Source of the DNA: Neobacillus paridis
GTDB lineage: Bacteria > Bacillota > Bacilli > Bacillales > Cytobacillaceae
Assembly (NCBI RefSeq): GCF_016765675.1
Contig: NZ_JAESWB010000340.1
Coordinates: 1 to 64,000 of the forward strand
Length of the DNA stretch: 64,000 nt
Direction: 5' to 3'
Shown here: in pieces, positions 45,049-54,134 of the stretch
Layout of the letters: every line of letters begins with the position of its first letter
How positions within the stretch are numbered: position 1 is the stretch's first letter
Notes under the pieces: generated by a model
The model's database searches: none
Seen by the model: only the letters and a program-made list of their open reading frames with translations
What the model was told of the DNA's origin: nothing
Program-made: the position numbers and the translations under genes

Positions 45049-46113
45049 TTGGTCATACTTGTTACTGGTGGAGCTGGGTTTATCGGCACCCATACGATTG
45101 TGGAATTGCTAAATGCCGGATATAAACCAGTTGTTGTTGATAATTTTTTGAATAGCAAACCTGCATCATTACAAAGAGTACAGGAACTAACCAAACGAAA
45201 TTTTAAAATATATAATATTGATCTATTAAATGAAACCAAGCTAGAAACTATTTTTTTGGAAAATCAAATTGATGCGGTCATTCACCTGGCAGGAATTAAA
45301 GCTGTTGCTGAATCAGTGAGCAATCCTCTTTGGTATTACCAAAATAATATTTTGACTACAGTAAATCTTTGCAGGCTAATGAAAAAATACCATGTCAAAA
45401 AAATGGTTTTTAGTTCATCCGCAACGGTTTACGGAATACCTAAAAAAGTTCCGATTACAGAAGACTATCCTCTTGATGCTTTGAATCCATATGGCCGGAC
45501 AAAACTGGCGATTGAATTAATGTTGAGGGATATATATCAATCTGATCCAGAATGGAGCATAGCCTTATTAAGGTATTTTAACCCAATTGGGGCTCATAAG
45601 AGTGGAAAAATTGGCGAAGATTCTAAGGGAATTCCCAACAATTTAATGCCTTTCATTACTAGAGTTGCAGCCGGCAAATTAGAGGTTCTTCCGATATTTG
45701 GTGATCATTATCCAACGGTTGATGGTACTGGTGTAAGGGATTATATTCATGTTTCGGATTTAGCCACCGGCCATTTAAAGGCTTTGGAAAAAGTAATCCA
45801 GTCTACAGGGGTAGATGCTTATAATTTGGGAACAGGACAAGGTTATAGTGTCCTAGAATTAGTGTCTGCGTTTGAATCGGTGACCGGTATTCGAATTCCT
45901 TATCAAATAACCTCTCCACGGCCTGGTGATGCTGCAATATGTTATGCCGATCCATCAAAGGCAAAAAATGAACTGGGCTGGAGGGCGGAGAGAGAAATTA
46001 AGGAAATGTGTGAAGATTCCTGGAGATGGCAATCTCAAAATCCGGATGGATATTTGGATGATGAAGAACTGAATAATCTTTTAGAAATACCAGATTACCA
46101 GAGTAGTAGTTAA
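45049..46113 (+). CDS. galE: UDP-glucose 4-epimerase
   Basis: A 354-residue extended SDR enzyme interconverting UDP-Glc and UDP-Gal (or the GlcNAc/GalNAc pair). It has VTGGAGFIGTHTIVELL near the start, SSSATVYG, and the catalytic Tyr and Lys in NPYGRTKLAIE (about 149-159). TTG 45049 is chosen because AAGGTGAT (45037-45044) lies before it. It probably supplies Gal or GalNAc for the polymer. The C-terminus is slightly longer than usual. Confidence 0.92.
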   Translation: MVILVTGGAGFIGTHTIVELLNAGYKPVVVDNFLNSKPASLQRVQELTKRNFKIYNIDLLNETKLETIFLENQIDAVIHLAGIKAVAESVSNPLWYYQNNILTTVNLCRLMKKYHVKKMVFSSSATVYGIPKKVPITEDYPLDALNPYGRTKLAIELMLRDIYQSDPEWSIALLRYFNPIGAHKSGKIGEDSKGIPNNLMPFITRVAAGKLEVLPIFGDHYPTVDGTGVRDYIHVSDLATGHLKALEKVIQSTGVDAYNLGTGQGYSVLELVSAFESVTGIRIPYQITSPRPGDAAICYADPSKAKNELGWRAEREIKEMCEDSWRWQSQNPDGYLDDEELNNLLEIPDYQSSS

Positions 46114-46231
46114 AATTTTTAATGTTTCTTATTTTGAATTACAGCTGAGTGGTTTGCAGCAGATAGTATTGGTTTCCTTGTGATAAAAAAGTAAATTATT
46201 ACATTGCTCGTAATTGAAGGGATTTTGTGAT

Positions 46232-46846
46232 ATGAAAAGATTGATGGATATATTTGGTTCATTATTATTATTGATAATATTCACACCGGTTATTTTGGTA
46301 ATAGCCATTTTGGTTAGAATAAAATTAGGTACACCAATACTGTTTAAACAAAGACGACCAGGATTAAATGGTAAAGCTTTCTATCTTTATAAATTTCGAA
46401 GCATGACAGAACAAAGGGATGCTTTTGGAAGACTGCTTCCGGAAGAACAAAGGATGACACCATTCGGTTCCTTTCTGAGAAAATTTAGTCTAGACGAACT
46501 CCCTCAACTAATAAATGTATTAAAGGGAGAACTAAGCTTAGTAGGTCCTAGGCCACTATTAATGGAGTATCTTCCATTATACACTAAAGAACAGGCAAAG
46601 AGGCATAATGTGAAGCCAGGAATTACCGGGTGGGCTCAAGTTAATGGCCGAAATGCAATTTCATGGGAAAAGAAATTTGAACTGGATGTATGGTATGTGA
46701 ATCATCATACATTATTACTAGATATAAAAATATTGTTTTTAACCATTATTAAGGTAATTCGTCATGAAGGTGTAAATCAAGGGGAACATATTACGATGGA
46801 GACCTTCACGGGAACAAAAATAGAAGAAATAGGAAAGCATGGATAA
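46232..46846 (+). CDS. epsL: EpsL-like undecaprenyl-phosphate sugar-1-phosphate transferase
   Basis: A 204-residue short priming phosphoglycosyl transferase (PglC-type). One N-terminal hydrophobic segment (about 6-28) is followed by KFRSM, the catalytic-loop region DELPQLINVLKGEL and VGPRP. It starts repeat-unit assembly by moving a sugar phosphate to undecaprenyl phosphate; by analogy with EpsL/PglC the sugar is a diamino-trideoxy-hexose. ATG 46232 has GAAGGGA upstream; an in-frame TTG at 46214 is less likely. Confidence 0.92.
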   Translation: MKRLMDIFGSLLLLIIFTPVILVIAILVRIKLGTPILFKQRRPGLNGKAFYLYKFRSMTEQRDAFGRLLPEEQRMTPFGSFLRKFSLDELPQLINVLKGELSLVGPRPLLMEYLPLYTKEQAKRHNVKPGITGWAQVNGRNAISWEKKFELDVWYVNHHTLLLDIKILFLTIIKVIRHEGVNQGEHITMETFTGTKIEEIGKHG

Positions 46847-46884
46847 CTGAAAGGACAGTTATATCAATATCGGAGGTGATTCAC

Positions 46885-48051
46885 ATGCTGCAAACGGTCA
46901 AAAAAAATAGAATTTTCCTTTCCCCTCCCCATATGAGTGGAATGGAAATGAAATATATTCAAGAAGCGTTCGAATCCAATTGGATTGCTCCTTTAGGGCC
47001 GAACGTTGATGCGTTTGAAAATGAAATAGCAAGTATTCTAGGAGTCAATGGGGCTGTTGCGGTGAGTTCAGGTACCGCCGCCATTCATTTGGCTCTTATT
47101 TTATTAGGAGTGAAAAAGGGTGACGCCGTTTTTTGTTCGAGTCTCACTTTTGTAGCAACAGCTAATCCTATACTATACCAAGGTGCAGAACCGGTATTTA
47201 TTGATTCGGAACCGGATACCTGGAATATGTCACCAAGAGCGCTTGAAAATGCATTTAAAGAAGCAGTTTCATTAGGTAAGCTTCCAAAAGCTGTTATTAT
47301 AGTGAACCTTTATGGACAGTCTGCCAAGATGGATGAACTCGTCTCCATTTGTAAAAAATTCAACGTCCCGGTAATTGAAGATGCAGCAGAATCCCTGGGC
47401 AGTCAGTATAAAGGAAAGATGAGCGGCACATTCGGAGATTTTGGCATCTTTTCATTTAATGGCAATAAAATAATCTCTACGTCTGGAGGAGGAATGCTTG
47501 TTTCCAATCATACAGAGGCGCTTTCAAAAGCCCGATTTTTAGCCACACAAGCAAGAGATGCGGCCCCCTATTACCAGCATAGTGAGGTAGGGTTTAATTA
47601 TCGAATGAGTAATATTTTAGCGGGGATTGGGAGAGCACAAATTACGGTATTGACAGAAAGAATTACGGCAAGAAGGAGAATATTTGATCTATACCAACAG
47701 GAGTTATCCCAACTGCCGATTACTTTTATGCCGGAATTAAAGAACACCTTTTCAAATCGCTGGCTAACCGCGTTTACAATAAACAAAGAAAAAACGACTA
47801 TTACGATTAACGATTTATTAGCCGTATTAGAGGCGGAAAATATCGAGGCACGGCATATATGGAAACCACTTCATATACAGCCTCTGTTTAAAGAATATAA
47901 ATACTATTCGCACGATGAGAATAGCAGTTTTTCAGGGGAACTTTTTGAAACTGGAATTTGTTTGCCTTCAGGTTCCAACATGACAATTTCAGATCAAATG
48001 AGGGTTATTGACTGTATTAAACAAGTATTTTCCAAATTAGCAAGGGGATAA
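46885..48051 (+). CDS. epsN: EpsN-like DegT/DnrJ/EryC1 aminotransferase
   Basis: A 388-residue PLP nucleotide-sugar aminotransferase. It has SSGTAAIHLAL (about 56-66), EDAAESLGSQYKG and the PLP lysine in FSFNGNKIISTSGGGM (about 187-202). With EpsC it would convert UDP-GlcNAc to UDP-4-amino-4,6-dideoxy-GlcNAc. ATG 46885 follows a perfect GGAGGTGAT. The acetyltransferase (EpsM/PglD) that completes UDP-bacillosamine is not next to it. Confidence 0.92.
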   Translation: MLQTVKKNRIFLSPPHMSGMEMKYIQEAFESNWIAPLGPNVDAFENEIASILGVNGAVAVSSGTAAIHLALILLGVKKGDAVFCSSLTFVATANPILYQGAEPVFIDSEPDTWNMSPRALENAFKEAVSLGKLPKAVIIVNLYGQSAKMDELVSICKKFNVPVIEDAAESLGSQYKGKMSGTFGDFGIFSFNGNKIISTSGGGMLVSNHTEALSKARFLATQARDAAPYYQHSEVGFNYRMSNILAGIGRAQITVLTERITARRRIFDLYQQELSQLPITFMPELKNTFSNRWLTAFTINKEKTTITINDLLAVLEAENIEARHIWKPLHIQPLFKEYKYYSHDENSSFSGELFETGICLPSGSNMTISDQMRVIDCIKQVFSKLARG

Positions 48052-48063
48052 AGAGGGTAGCTC

Positions 48064-48405
48064 ATGATTGGAGAAAAAATTGCGGAAATACGGAAACAAA
48101 GAGGGTATTCCTTAACAGAGCTGGCGGAATTAGCCAATATATCAAAGTCATATTTAAGCAATATTGAACGCAATTTGAACAAAAATCCTTCTCTCAAAGT
48201 AGTGATTAAAATTGCAAAAGTTTTAAAAGTAGACTTATTAACACTACTAAAAAACGGAAGTGACTTTGAAACTCATATATATATCGAAAAGGAATGGGTC
48301 GAATTTGTGAATGAATTGAAGGAAATGGGAGTGGAAAAGGAGCAGTTGGAACAATACAAAACCCTGATAGAATTTATCAGGTGGAAAAATCAACAACCAG
48401 AATAA
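48064..48405 (+). CDS. SinR-like XRE repressor
   Basis: A 113-residue protein with a SinR-type helix-turn-helix (MIGEKIAEIRKQRGYSLTEL onward, about 1-65, including KSYLSNIERN) and a C-terminal helical pair (about 76-110; EWVEFVNELKEMGV, FIRWKNQQPE) like the SinR/SinI interaction domain. In B. subtilis SinR represses the eps operon from a separate locus beside sinI; here a relative sits inside the cluster, between sugar and chain-length genes. No sinI-like gene is visible nearby. It probably controls this same cluster through the sites at 42784-42956. The start ATG 48064 has AGAGGGT upstream. Confidence 0.88.
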   Translation: MIGEKIAEIRKQRGYSLTELAELANISKSYLSNIERNLNKNPSLKVVIKIAKVLKVDLLTLLKNGSDFETHIYIEKEWVEFVNELKEMGVEKEQLEQYKTLIEFIRWKNQQPE

Positions 48406-48438
48406 AATTTCTAGGGCTGAATTTTTTTGGAGGATTAT

Positions 48439-49176
48439 ATGGAGGGAACAATCAGTTTAATAGATATGATCAATATACTTAGGAAGCGCTGGAAGCTAAT
48501 CGTCCTTCTGACAATAACAGCAGCGGTCGTGAGCGGGATCCTTTCTTATTATTATTTAACACCGGTCTATCGCGCTTCAACCCAGATTTTAGTTAATCAG
48601 AAAAATGAGAAAAACCAGCTCGACTATAGTCTGCTTCAAAGTAATGTCGGATTGATCAACACTTATAGCGCGATTATTAAAAGTCCAGTTATTTTGGAAA
48701 AAGTGATTGAGAAGCTGGAACTGAAAGAAAGTGTCGATAGCCTTAATCAAAAAATGACAATTAATAGCCAGGATAATTCACAAGTATTTTCCATCATCGT
48801 CGAAGATGAAAATGCTCAGGAAGCGGTGAAAATTGTTAATGCTATATCCGAAACGTTTCAACAGGAAGTCAAAAGTATTATGAGCGTAGATAATGTTAGC
48901 ATCCTTGCGAAAGCCGTTTCGAAAGAGAATCCTGCCCCGGTAAAACCCAATCCTATCCTAAATATCGGAATTGCCGTTGTGATAGGGATGCTTGCTGGAA
49001 TGGGAATCGCCTTCCTTTTAGACTTCTTGGATAATACCTTGAAAGATGACCGGGATGTCAATGCGATTCTCGGTCTGCCGGTGCTGGGAACGGTTAAGAA
49101 AATGTCTCGGAGTGAGAATAGGAAAAGGGTAAATCGAACTGCCCGCAACGTGGGAGGGGAAACAATTGTTTCGTAA
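48439..49176 (+). CDS. Wzz/YveK-type chain-length regulator and tyrosine-kinase activator
   Basis: A 245-residue membrane protein with two transmembrane helices (about residues 20-42 and 172-194), an extracytoplasmic loop between them and the proline-rich entry ENPAPVKPNP before the second helix. Its short cytosolic tail would activate the kinase encoded next, as EpsA/TkmA does. ATG 48439 follows GGAGG (48429-48433). Its last 11 bp overlap the kinase gene. Confidence 0.9.
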   Translation: MEGTISLIDMINILRKRWKLIVLLTITAAVVSGILSYYYLTPVYRASTQILVNQKNEKNQLDYSLLQSNVGLINTYSAIIKSPVILEKVIEKLELKESVDSLNQKMTINSQDNSQVFSIIVEDENAQEAVKIVNAISETFQQEVKSIMSVDNVSILAKAVSKENPAPVKPNPILNIGIAVVIGMLAGMGIAFLLDFLDNTLKDDRDVNAILGLPVLGTVKKMSRSENRKRVNRTARNVGGETIVS

Positions 49177-49855
49177 ATTTAAAAAGAAAGATAAAAGAAG
49201 AGTACATTTAATTGCTCATTATAATCCAACGGCATCTGTTACGGAACAATATCGGCTAATAAGGAATAATTTGCAGTTTTCTTCGGTGGATAAAGAAATT
49301 AAATCGGTTGCGATTACATCACCGGAAGCATCTGACGGAAAGTCGACAACAGCGGTCAATTTAGCCATTGTCCTGGCACAGCTTGGAAAACAGGTATTGG
49401 TGATCGATACAGATTTAAGAAAGCCGACCTTCCACTATTCTTTTAGCATTAGCAACCTGGATGGGCTGACAAGTGTCCTTACGAAGAAAATTGACCTAAA
49501 ACAGGCCATATCGCATACAATTATTCCAAATTTGGATGTTTTAACAAGTGGTCCCACTCCTCCTAATCCATCAGAGTTATTGGATTCGAAAGCGATGGAA
49601 AATATCATGATGGAATTAAAAAACACGTATGATTATATCGTTTACGATACACCGCCATTGTTGGTCGTAACAGATGCCCAAATCATGGCGAATAAATGTG
49701 ATGGCGTTGTCATGGTCGTTTCTAGTGGGAAAACGAAAAAAGACGGGGCACTGAAAGCAAAACAATTATTAGAAAAGGCCAATTCGAATATACTTGGTGT
49801 CGTCGTAAATGGAGTGGAATCGAAAAGGAAGAATAGTTATGGCCATTACAGTTAA
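49166..49855 (+). CDS. Bacterial tyrosine kinase (CpsD/EpsB type)
   Basis: A 229-residue BY-kinase. It contains EQYRLIRNNLQF (about 25-36), Walker A in EASDGKSTTAVN (about 53-64), Walker A' in VLVIDTDLRKPT (about 77-88) and Walker B in YDTPPLL. A short C-terminal tail (SYGHYS) holds the tyrosines to be autophosphorylated, fewer than in large-cluster kinases. It acts with the chain-length protein to control polymer assembly. TTG 49166 follows GGGAGGGG. Confidence 0.93.
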   Translation: MFRKFKKKDKRRVHLIAHYNPTASVTEQYRLIRNNLQFSSVDKEIKSVAITSPEASDGKSTTAVNLAIVLAQLGKQVLVIDTDLRKPTFHYSFSISNLDGLTSVLTKKIDLKQAISHTIIPNLDVLTSGPTPPNPSELLDSKAMENIMMELKNTYDYIVYDTPPLLVVTDAQIMANKCDGVVMVVSSGKTKKDGALKAKQLLEKANSNILGVVVNGVESKRKNSYGHYS

Positions 49856-49904
49856 ACGGCCCATCAATAATTGGATCAATTGATTAAAAAGAGGGAAGAA
49901 CAAG

Positions 49905-50669
49905 ATGATTGATATCCATTGTCATATTTTACCTGGTATAGACGATGGTCCCCAGCACTTTCATGAGAGCATAGAGATGGCAAAAGCGGCAGTAGAAGAG
50001 GGGATTACTCATTTATTTGCTACACCGCATCACCTGAATGGACAATATGAAAATGTAAAGAGCGATATTCTGAACTACGTACTAAGCCTTAATCAACATT
50101 TGCAATCCGAAAAGATTCCCATTACGATCCATTCTGGCCAAGAAATTAGGATTCATCGAGAATTATTGTTTTCCCTTGCAAACGATGAAATATTGACCTT
50201 GGATAATAGGCAGGAATATTTGTTATTGGAGCTTCCTTCCGGGGAGGTACCGAAATACACCCTAGAAATGGTATATGAATTGAAACTTAGAGGGCTCACA
50301 CCGATCATTGTCCATCCTGAAAGAAATAGAGGTTTTATCGAGAACCCCCTGCTTCTCTTTGAAATAATCCAAGAGGGAGGTTTGACACAACTTACCGCCG
50401 GGAGTGTCAGTGGTCATTTTGGGAAAAAAATAAAATCGTTTTCCGAAACAATGATCGAACATCATTTGGCGCATTTCATTGCATCGGATTCACATTTTAC
50501 CAGGTTAAGAGGGTTCTTTTTTCAAAAAGCGTATGACACGATTACAAAGAGGTTTGGTATCCAACATACTTTTTATTTTAAAGAAAATGCTCAACTACTT
50601 TTATCCGGCCAACATCCACATATTGAAAAGCCGCTTCCAATTAGAAAAAAAATACTGGGGGTTTTTTGA
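49905..50669 (+). CDS. CpsB/YwqE-type PHP tyrosine phosphatase
   Basis: A 254-residue metal-dependent phosphatase of the PHP fold. It opens MIDIHCHILPGIDDGP, the HxH metal motif, and has TPHHLNGQY, HPERN and a late DSH. It dephosphorylates the tyrosine kinase encoded just upstream, completing the phosphoregulation module. ATG 49905 has AAGAGGGAAG upstream. Confidence 0.92.
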   Translation: MIDIHCHILPGIDDGPQHFHESIEMAKAAVEEGITHLFATPHHLNGQYENVKSDILNYVLSLNQHLQSEKIPITIHSGQEIRIHRELLFSLANDEILTLDNRQEYLLLELPSGEVPKYTLEMVYELKLRGLTPIIVHPERNRGFIENPLLLFEIIQEGGLTQLTAGSVSGHFGKKIKSFSETMIEHHLAHFIASDSHFTRLRGFFFQKAYDTITKRFGIQHTFYFKENAQLLLSGQHPHIEKPLPIRKKILGVF

Positions 50670-50722
50670 AGGACAATGTCGGTATTGTGATTCAAACCTA
50701 AACACGAAGACGGTGATGATGA

Positions 50723-51928
50723 TTGAATATATTGTTTCTAACTTTAGCAACTATGGAGGATATTCATGAAAGGGGAATATATACAGACCTTGTAAGGGAA
50801 CTAGCAAGTAAAGGCAATAATATGTATGTCGTCTCTCCAAGAGAGAAACGTACAGGACTACCTACTGAGGTAAAGATAGAAGAAAATATCAAATTATTAA
50901 AGGTAAGGACTGGAAATATCACCAAGACAAACTTTTTTGAAAAAGGGGTTTCTACTCTCACGATAGAGAACCGTTATCTAAGAGCAATAAGGAAATTTTT
51001 TTCGGGTGTTCACTTTGATTTAATCCTATACTCCACTCCGCCGATAACGTTTGAAAAGGTCGTTTCCTATTTTAAGAAAAAGCATCAGAGTAAAACCTAT
51101 TTAATATTGAAAGATATATTTCCACAAAATGCGGTGGATTTAAATATATTAAAAGAAAATAGCCTTGCTTGGATGTATTTTCGCCGAAAAGAGAAAAGAC
51201 TATATAAAGTATCGGATGTCATTGGCTGCATGTCAGAGGGGAATGTGAATTATGTATTAAATCATAATTCTTTTATCGAAAAGCATAAAGTGGAAATCTT
51301 CCCTAACTCGATTGAACCGGTTGAAAGATTGTCGAAAGCAGATCCGAGTAAACAGTTTTATAAAAAATATAACATACCATTTAGTATTACCTTATTTGTC
51401 TATGGAGGAAACTTGGGTAAACCGCAAGGAATTGATTTTTTGTTAGAGGTTACCGATAACTTCCATAAGATTGAAAATGGATTCTTGCTCATTATAGGGT
51501 CAGGAACTGAATATGAAAAAATTAGAAATCATATTGAAATGCATAAACCTAAAAATGTAAAACTGTTTAAAAAGCTTCCTAAAGAGGAATATGATCAACT
51601 GCTGGAAATTGCAGATGTAGGGTTAATTTTTCTGGATAAAAGATTTACCATACCAAACATCCCTTCAAGGTTAACCTCTTACATGGAATACTCGCTGCCG
51701 GTTCTTGCCGCGACTGATAAACAGACAGATTTAAAAGATATATTAATGGATTCAAATAGCGGATTATGGTCTGAAAGCGGTGATATGAAAGCATTTATAA
51801 AGAATGCCAGAAGACTGGCCAACGATAACAGTTTAAGAGAGCAGATGGGAATCAGTGGGAGGCACTACTTGGAAGAACGTTATGACATTAGAAAAACGGC
51901 TCATATCATTACGAAACACTTGCAATAA
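50723..51928 (+). CDS. WbuB-like GT4 glycosyltransferase (probable L-FucNAc transferase)
   Basis: A 401-residue GT-B glycosyltransferase. The donor-side motif region includes YGGNLGKPQGIDFL (about 225-238), SGTEYEKIR and IPSRLTSYMEYSLPVLA (about 311-327). It resembles WbuB, the L-fucosamine transferase that accompanies FnlABC enzymes, and the three genes after it make that donor sugar. TTG 50723 is the only plausible start, with GGTGATGATGA upstream. Confidence 0.82.
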   Translation: MNILFLTLATMEDIHERGIYTDLVRELASKGNNMYVVSPREKRTGLPTEVKIEENIKLLKVRTGNITKTNFFEKGVSTLTIENRYLRAIRKFFSGVHFDLILYSTPPITFEKVVSYFKKKHQSKTYLILKDIFPQNAVDLNILKENSLAWMYFRRKEKRLYKVSDVIGCMSEGNVNYVLNHNSFIEKHKVEIFPNSIEPVERLSKADPSKQFYKKYNIPFSITLFVYGGNLGKPQGIDFLLEVTDNFHKIENGFLLIIGSGTEYEKIRNHIEMHKPKNVKLFKKLPKEEYDQLLEIADVGLIFLDKRFTIPNIPSRLTSYMEYSLPVLAATDKQTDLKDILMDSNSGLWSESGDMKAFIKNARRLANDNSLREQMGISGRHYLEERYDIRKTAHIITKHLQ

Positions 51929-51951
51929 ATTTTAATGGGAGGAGTGAAGAC

Positions 51952-52986
51952 ATGTTTAGTAATAAAACGTTACTTATTACTGGAGGAACCGGCTCCTTTG
52001 GAAACGCGGTAATGGAAAGATTTTTAAATACTGATGTCAAGGAGATCCGGATTTTTTCACGCGATGAAAAAAAACAGGATGATATGCGAAAAAAATATCA
52101 TCATGAGAAACTCAAATTCTACATAGGGGATGTTCGAGATCTCTCCAGCGTTAAAAATGCCATGTACGGGGTAGATTATGTTTTTCACGCTGCAGCCCTA
52201 AAGCAGGTTCCTTCCTGCGAGTTTTTTCCTCTTGAAGCGGTAAAAACAAATGTGTTGGGAACGGATAACGTCCTGACTGCTTCGATCGAATATGGGGTAA
52301 AAAAGGTGATTTGTTTATCTACGGACAAAGCAGCCTATCCCATTAATGCAATGGGGATATCCAAAGCAATGATGGAAAAGGTATTTGTCGCCAAATCAAA
52401 AACGGTGTCTCCCGAAAAAACATTGATTTGCGGGACTAGATACGGGAATGTGATGGCTTCCCGAGGTTCAGTTATTCCACTGTTCATTGAACAAATTAAA
52501 AGCGGACGAACCATCACGATAACTGATCCGAATATGACCCGATTTCTTATGAGTCTTGAAGAAGCGGTAGAACTGGTTATTTTTGCATTTCAACATGCTA
52601 AGGCTGGGGATATTATGGTTCAAAAGGCGCCGTCCTGTCTGATTGGGGACTTGGCCCAGGCGTTGAAGGAATTATTTGCTGCCGATAATGAAATCAAAAT
52701 CATCGGAACACGCCACGGAGAAAAGCGGTATGAAACACTGCTGACAAAGGAAGAATATTTAGTTGCCGAAGATATGGGGGATTTTTTCAAAATTCCTGCC
52801 GATAAGAGAGATTTGAACTATGACAAGTATTTTATTGAAGGAGATAAAAAATTATCAGCAGAACAAGAATATAATTCTCATAGTACAAAAATATTAACAG
52901 TTGAAGAGATTAAAGAAAAACTACTTGAACTCGACTTTGTTCAGAATGAACTAAAATTTACCCAAGTAAAAGCGAAGGCGATCTAA
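51952..52986 (+). CDS. capE: CapE/FnlA-type UDP-GlcNAc 4,6-dehydratase/5-epimerase
   Basis: A 344-residue SDR enzyme that carries out the first step to UDP-L-FucNAc, dehydration and C5 epimerisation of UDP-GlcNAc. The nucleotide motif is ITGGTGSFGNAV (about 8-19), followed by FHAAALKQVPSCE and the active-site segment STDKAAYPINAMGISK (about 124-139) with Met-x3-Lys in place of Tyr-x3-Lys, as in CapE. GGGAGGAGTG precedes ATG 51952. Confidence 0.93.
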   Translation: MFSNKTLLITGGTGSFGNAVMERFLNTDVKEIRIFSRDEKKQDDMRKKYHHEKLKFYIGDVRDLSSVKNAMYGVDYVFHAAALKQVPSCEFFPLEAVKTNVLGTDNVLTASIEYGVKKVICLSTDKAAYPINAMGISKAMMEKVFVAKSKTVSPEKTLICGTRYGNVMASRGSVIPLFIEQIKSGRTITITDPNMTRFLMSLEEAVELVIFAFQHAKAGDIMVQKAPSCLIGDLAQALKELFAADNEIKIIGTRHGEKRYETLLTKEEYLVAEDMGDFFKIPADKRDLNYDKYFIEGDKKLSAEQEYNSHSTKILTVEEIKEKLLELDFVQNELKFTQVKAKAI

Positions 52987-53019
52987 TAATAAACCAGTAT
53001 CAGAAAGGCTTGATGATTT

Positions 53020-54129
53020 GTGAAAATCCTCGTTACGGGAGCAAATGGCTTTGTCGGAAAAAACCTTATTGCTGAATTGGAAAACAAGGGATATAAAGAC
53101 ATCTATAAGTTTACGAGGGATACAGATTCCTCCAAGTTAGAAACGTATGCGAGGGAATGTGACTTTATCTTTCACCTTGCCGGCGTGAACAGGCCTAAAG
53201 ATGAAAAAGAATATTTGGAAGGAAATGTCGGGTTTATACTAAAACTAGTCGAACTGTTAAAAAAACATCTTAATCCATGTCCAATCCTTTTTACCTCCTC
53301 TACCCAAGCTGCTTTGGATAATCCTTACGGTCAAAGCAAAAAGACGGTAGAGGATGTATTGTTTTCATACAGTAAAGAATATGGAGCCAAGGTGCTGATT
53401 TACAGATTGCCCAATCTGTTTGGTAAATGGTGCAGACCGAATTACAACAGTGTGGTTGCAACCTTTTGCCATCACATTGCAAGAAATAAAGACATTCAAA
53501 TTCATGATCCTAATAGAGAGTTAACACTGTGCTATATAGATGATTGCGTAGCAGAATTTTTACAGGCATTGGAAGGAAAGGAAACAGTGAATGGAGATTT
53601 CTGTGTTGTTCCCGTCACTCATAATATTACTTTAGAAGCGTTGGCAGAAAAGCTTTACTCTTTCAAGGAAAACCGTGAAACCTTAGTAATGCCATCATTA
53701 GAAAATGAACTGGATAAGGCGTTGTACAGTACATTCCTCTCCTATCTGGAAGAAAATCAATTTTCTTATAAATTAACAAAGAATGCGGATCACCGCGGCT
53801 GGCTCGCGGAGTTTATTAAATCGAAAGCAAATGGACAAATCTTTATTTCGAAAACAAAACCGGGTGTTACGAGAGGAAATCATTGGCATCATACCAAAGT
53901 GGAGAAGTTCCTTGTTATACAAGGGGAGGCTACCATTCGGTTTAGAAACATCAATAGTGAAAATGTACTGGAATATAGGGTGAATGGGGAAGTTCCGGAG
54001 GTTGTTGACATCCCACCAGGCTATACACATTCTATCGAAAATACCGGGACGGAGGATGTTATTACTTTATTTTGGGCCTGTGAAATTTTCAATCCGGATA
54101 AACCTGATACCTATTTTGTGGAGGTTTAA
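53020..54129 (+). CDS. capF: CapF-type bifunctional SDR-cupin reductase
   Basis: A 369-residue two-domain enzyme for the second step to UDP-L-FucNAc (C3 epimerisation and C4 reduction). The N-terminal SDR part has VTGANGFVGKNLI and the catalytic YGQSK; the C-terminal cupin part (about 250-369) has the metal-binding GNHWHHTKVEKFLVIQGE. GTG 53020 is the start, with a modest AGAAAGG upstream. Confidence 0.93.
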   Translation: MKILVTGANGFVGKNLIAELENKGYKDIYKFTRDTDSSKLETYARECDFIFHLAGVNRPKDEKEYLEGNVGFILKLVELLKKHLNPCPILFTSSTQAALDNPYGQSKKTVEDVLFSYSKEYGAKVLIYRLPNLFGKWCRPNYNSVVATFCHHIARNKDIQIHDPNRELTLCYIDDCVAEFLQALEGKETVNGDFCVVPVTHNITLEALAEKLYSFKENRETLVMPSLENELDKALYSTFLSYLEENQFSYKLTKNADHRGWLAEFIKSKANGQIFISKTKPGVTRGNHWHHTKVEKFLVIQGEATIRFRNINSENVLEYRVNGEVPEVVDIPPGYTHSIENTGTEDVITLFWACEIFNPDKPDTYFVEV

Positions 54130-54134
54130 GGATA

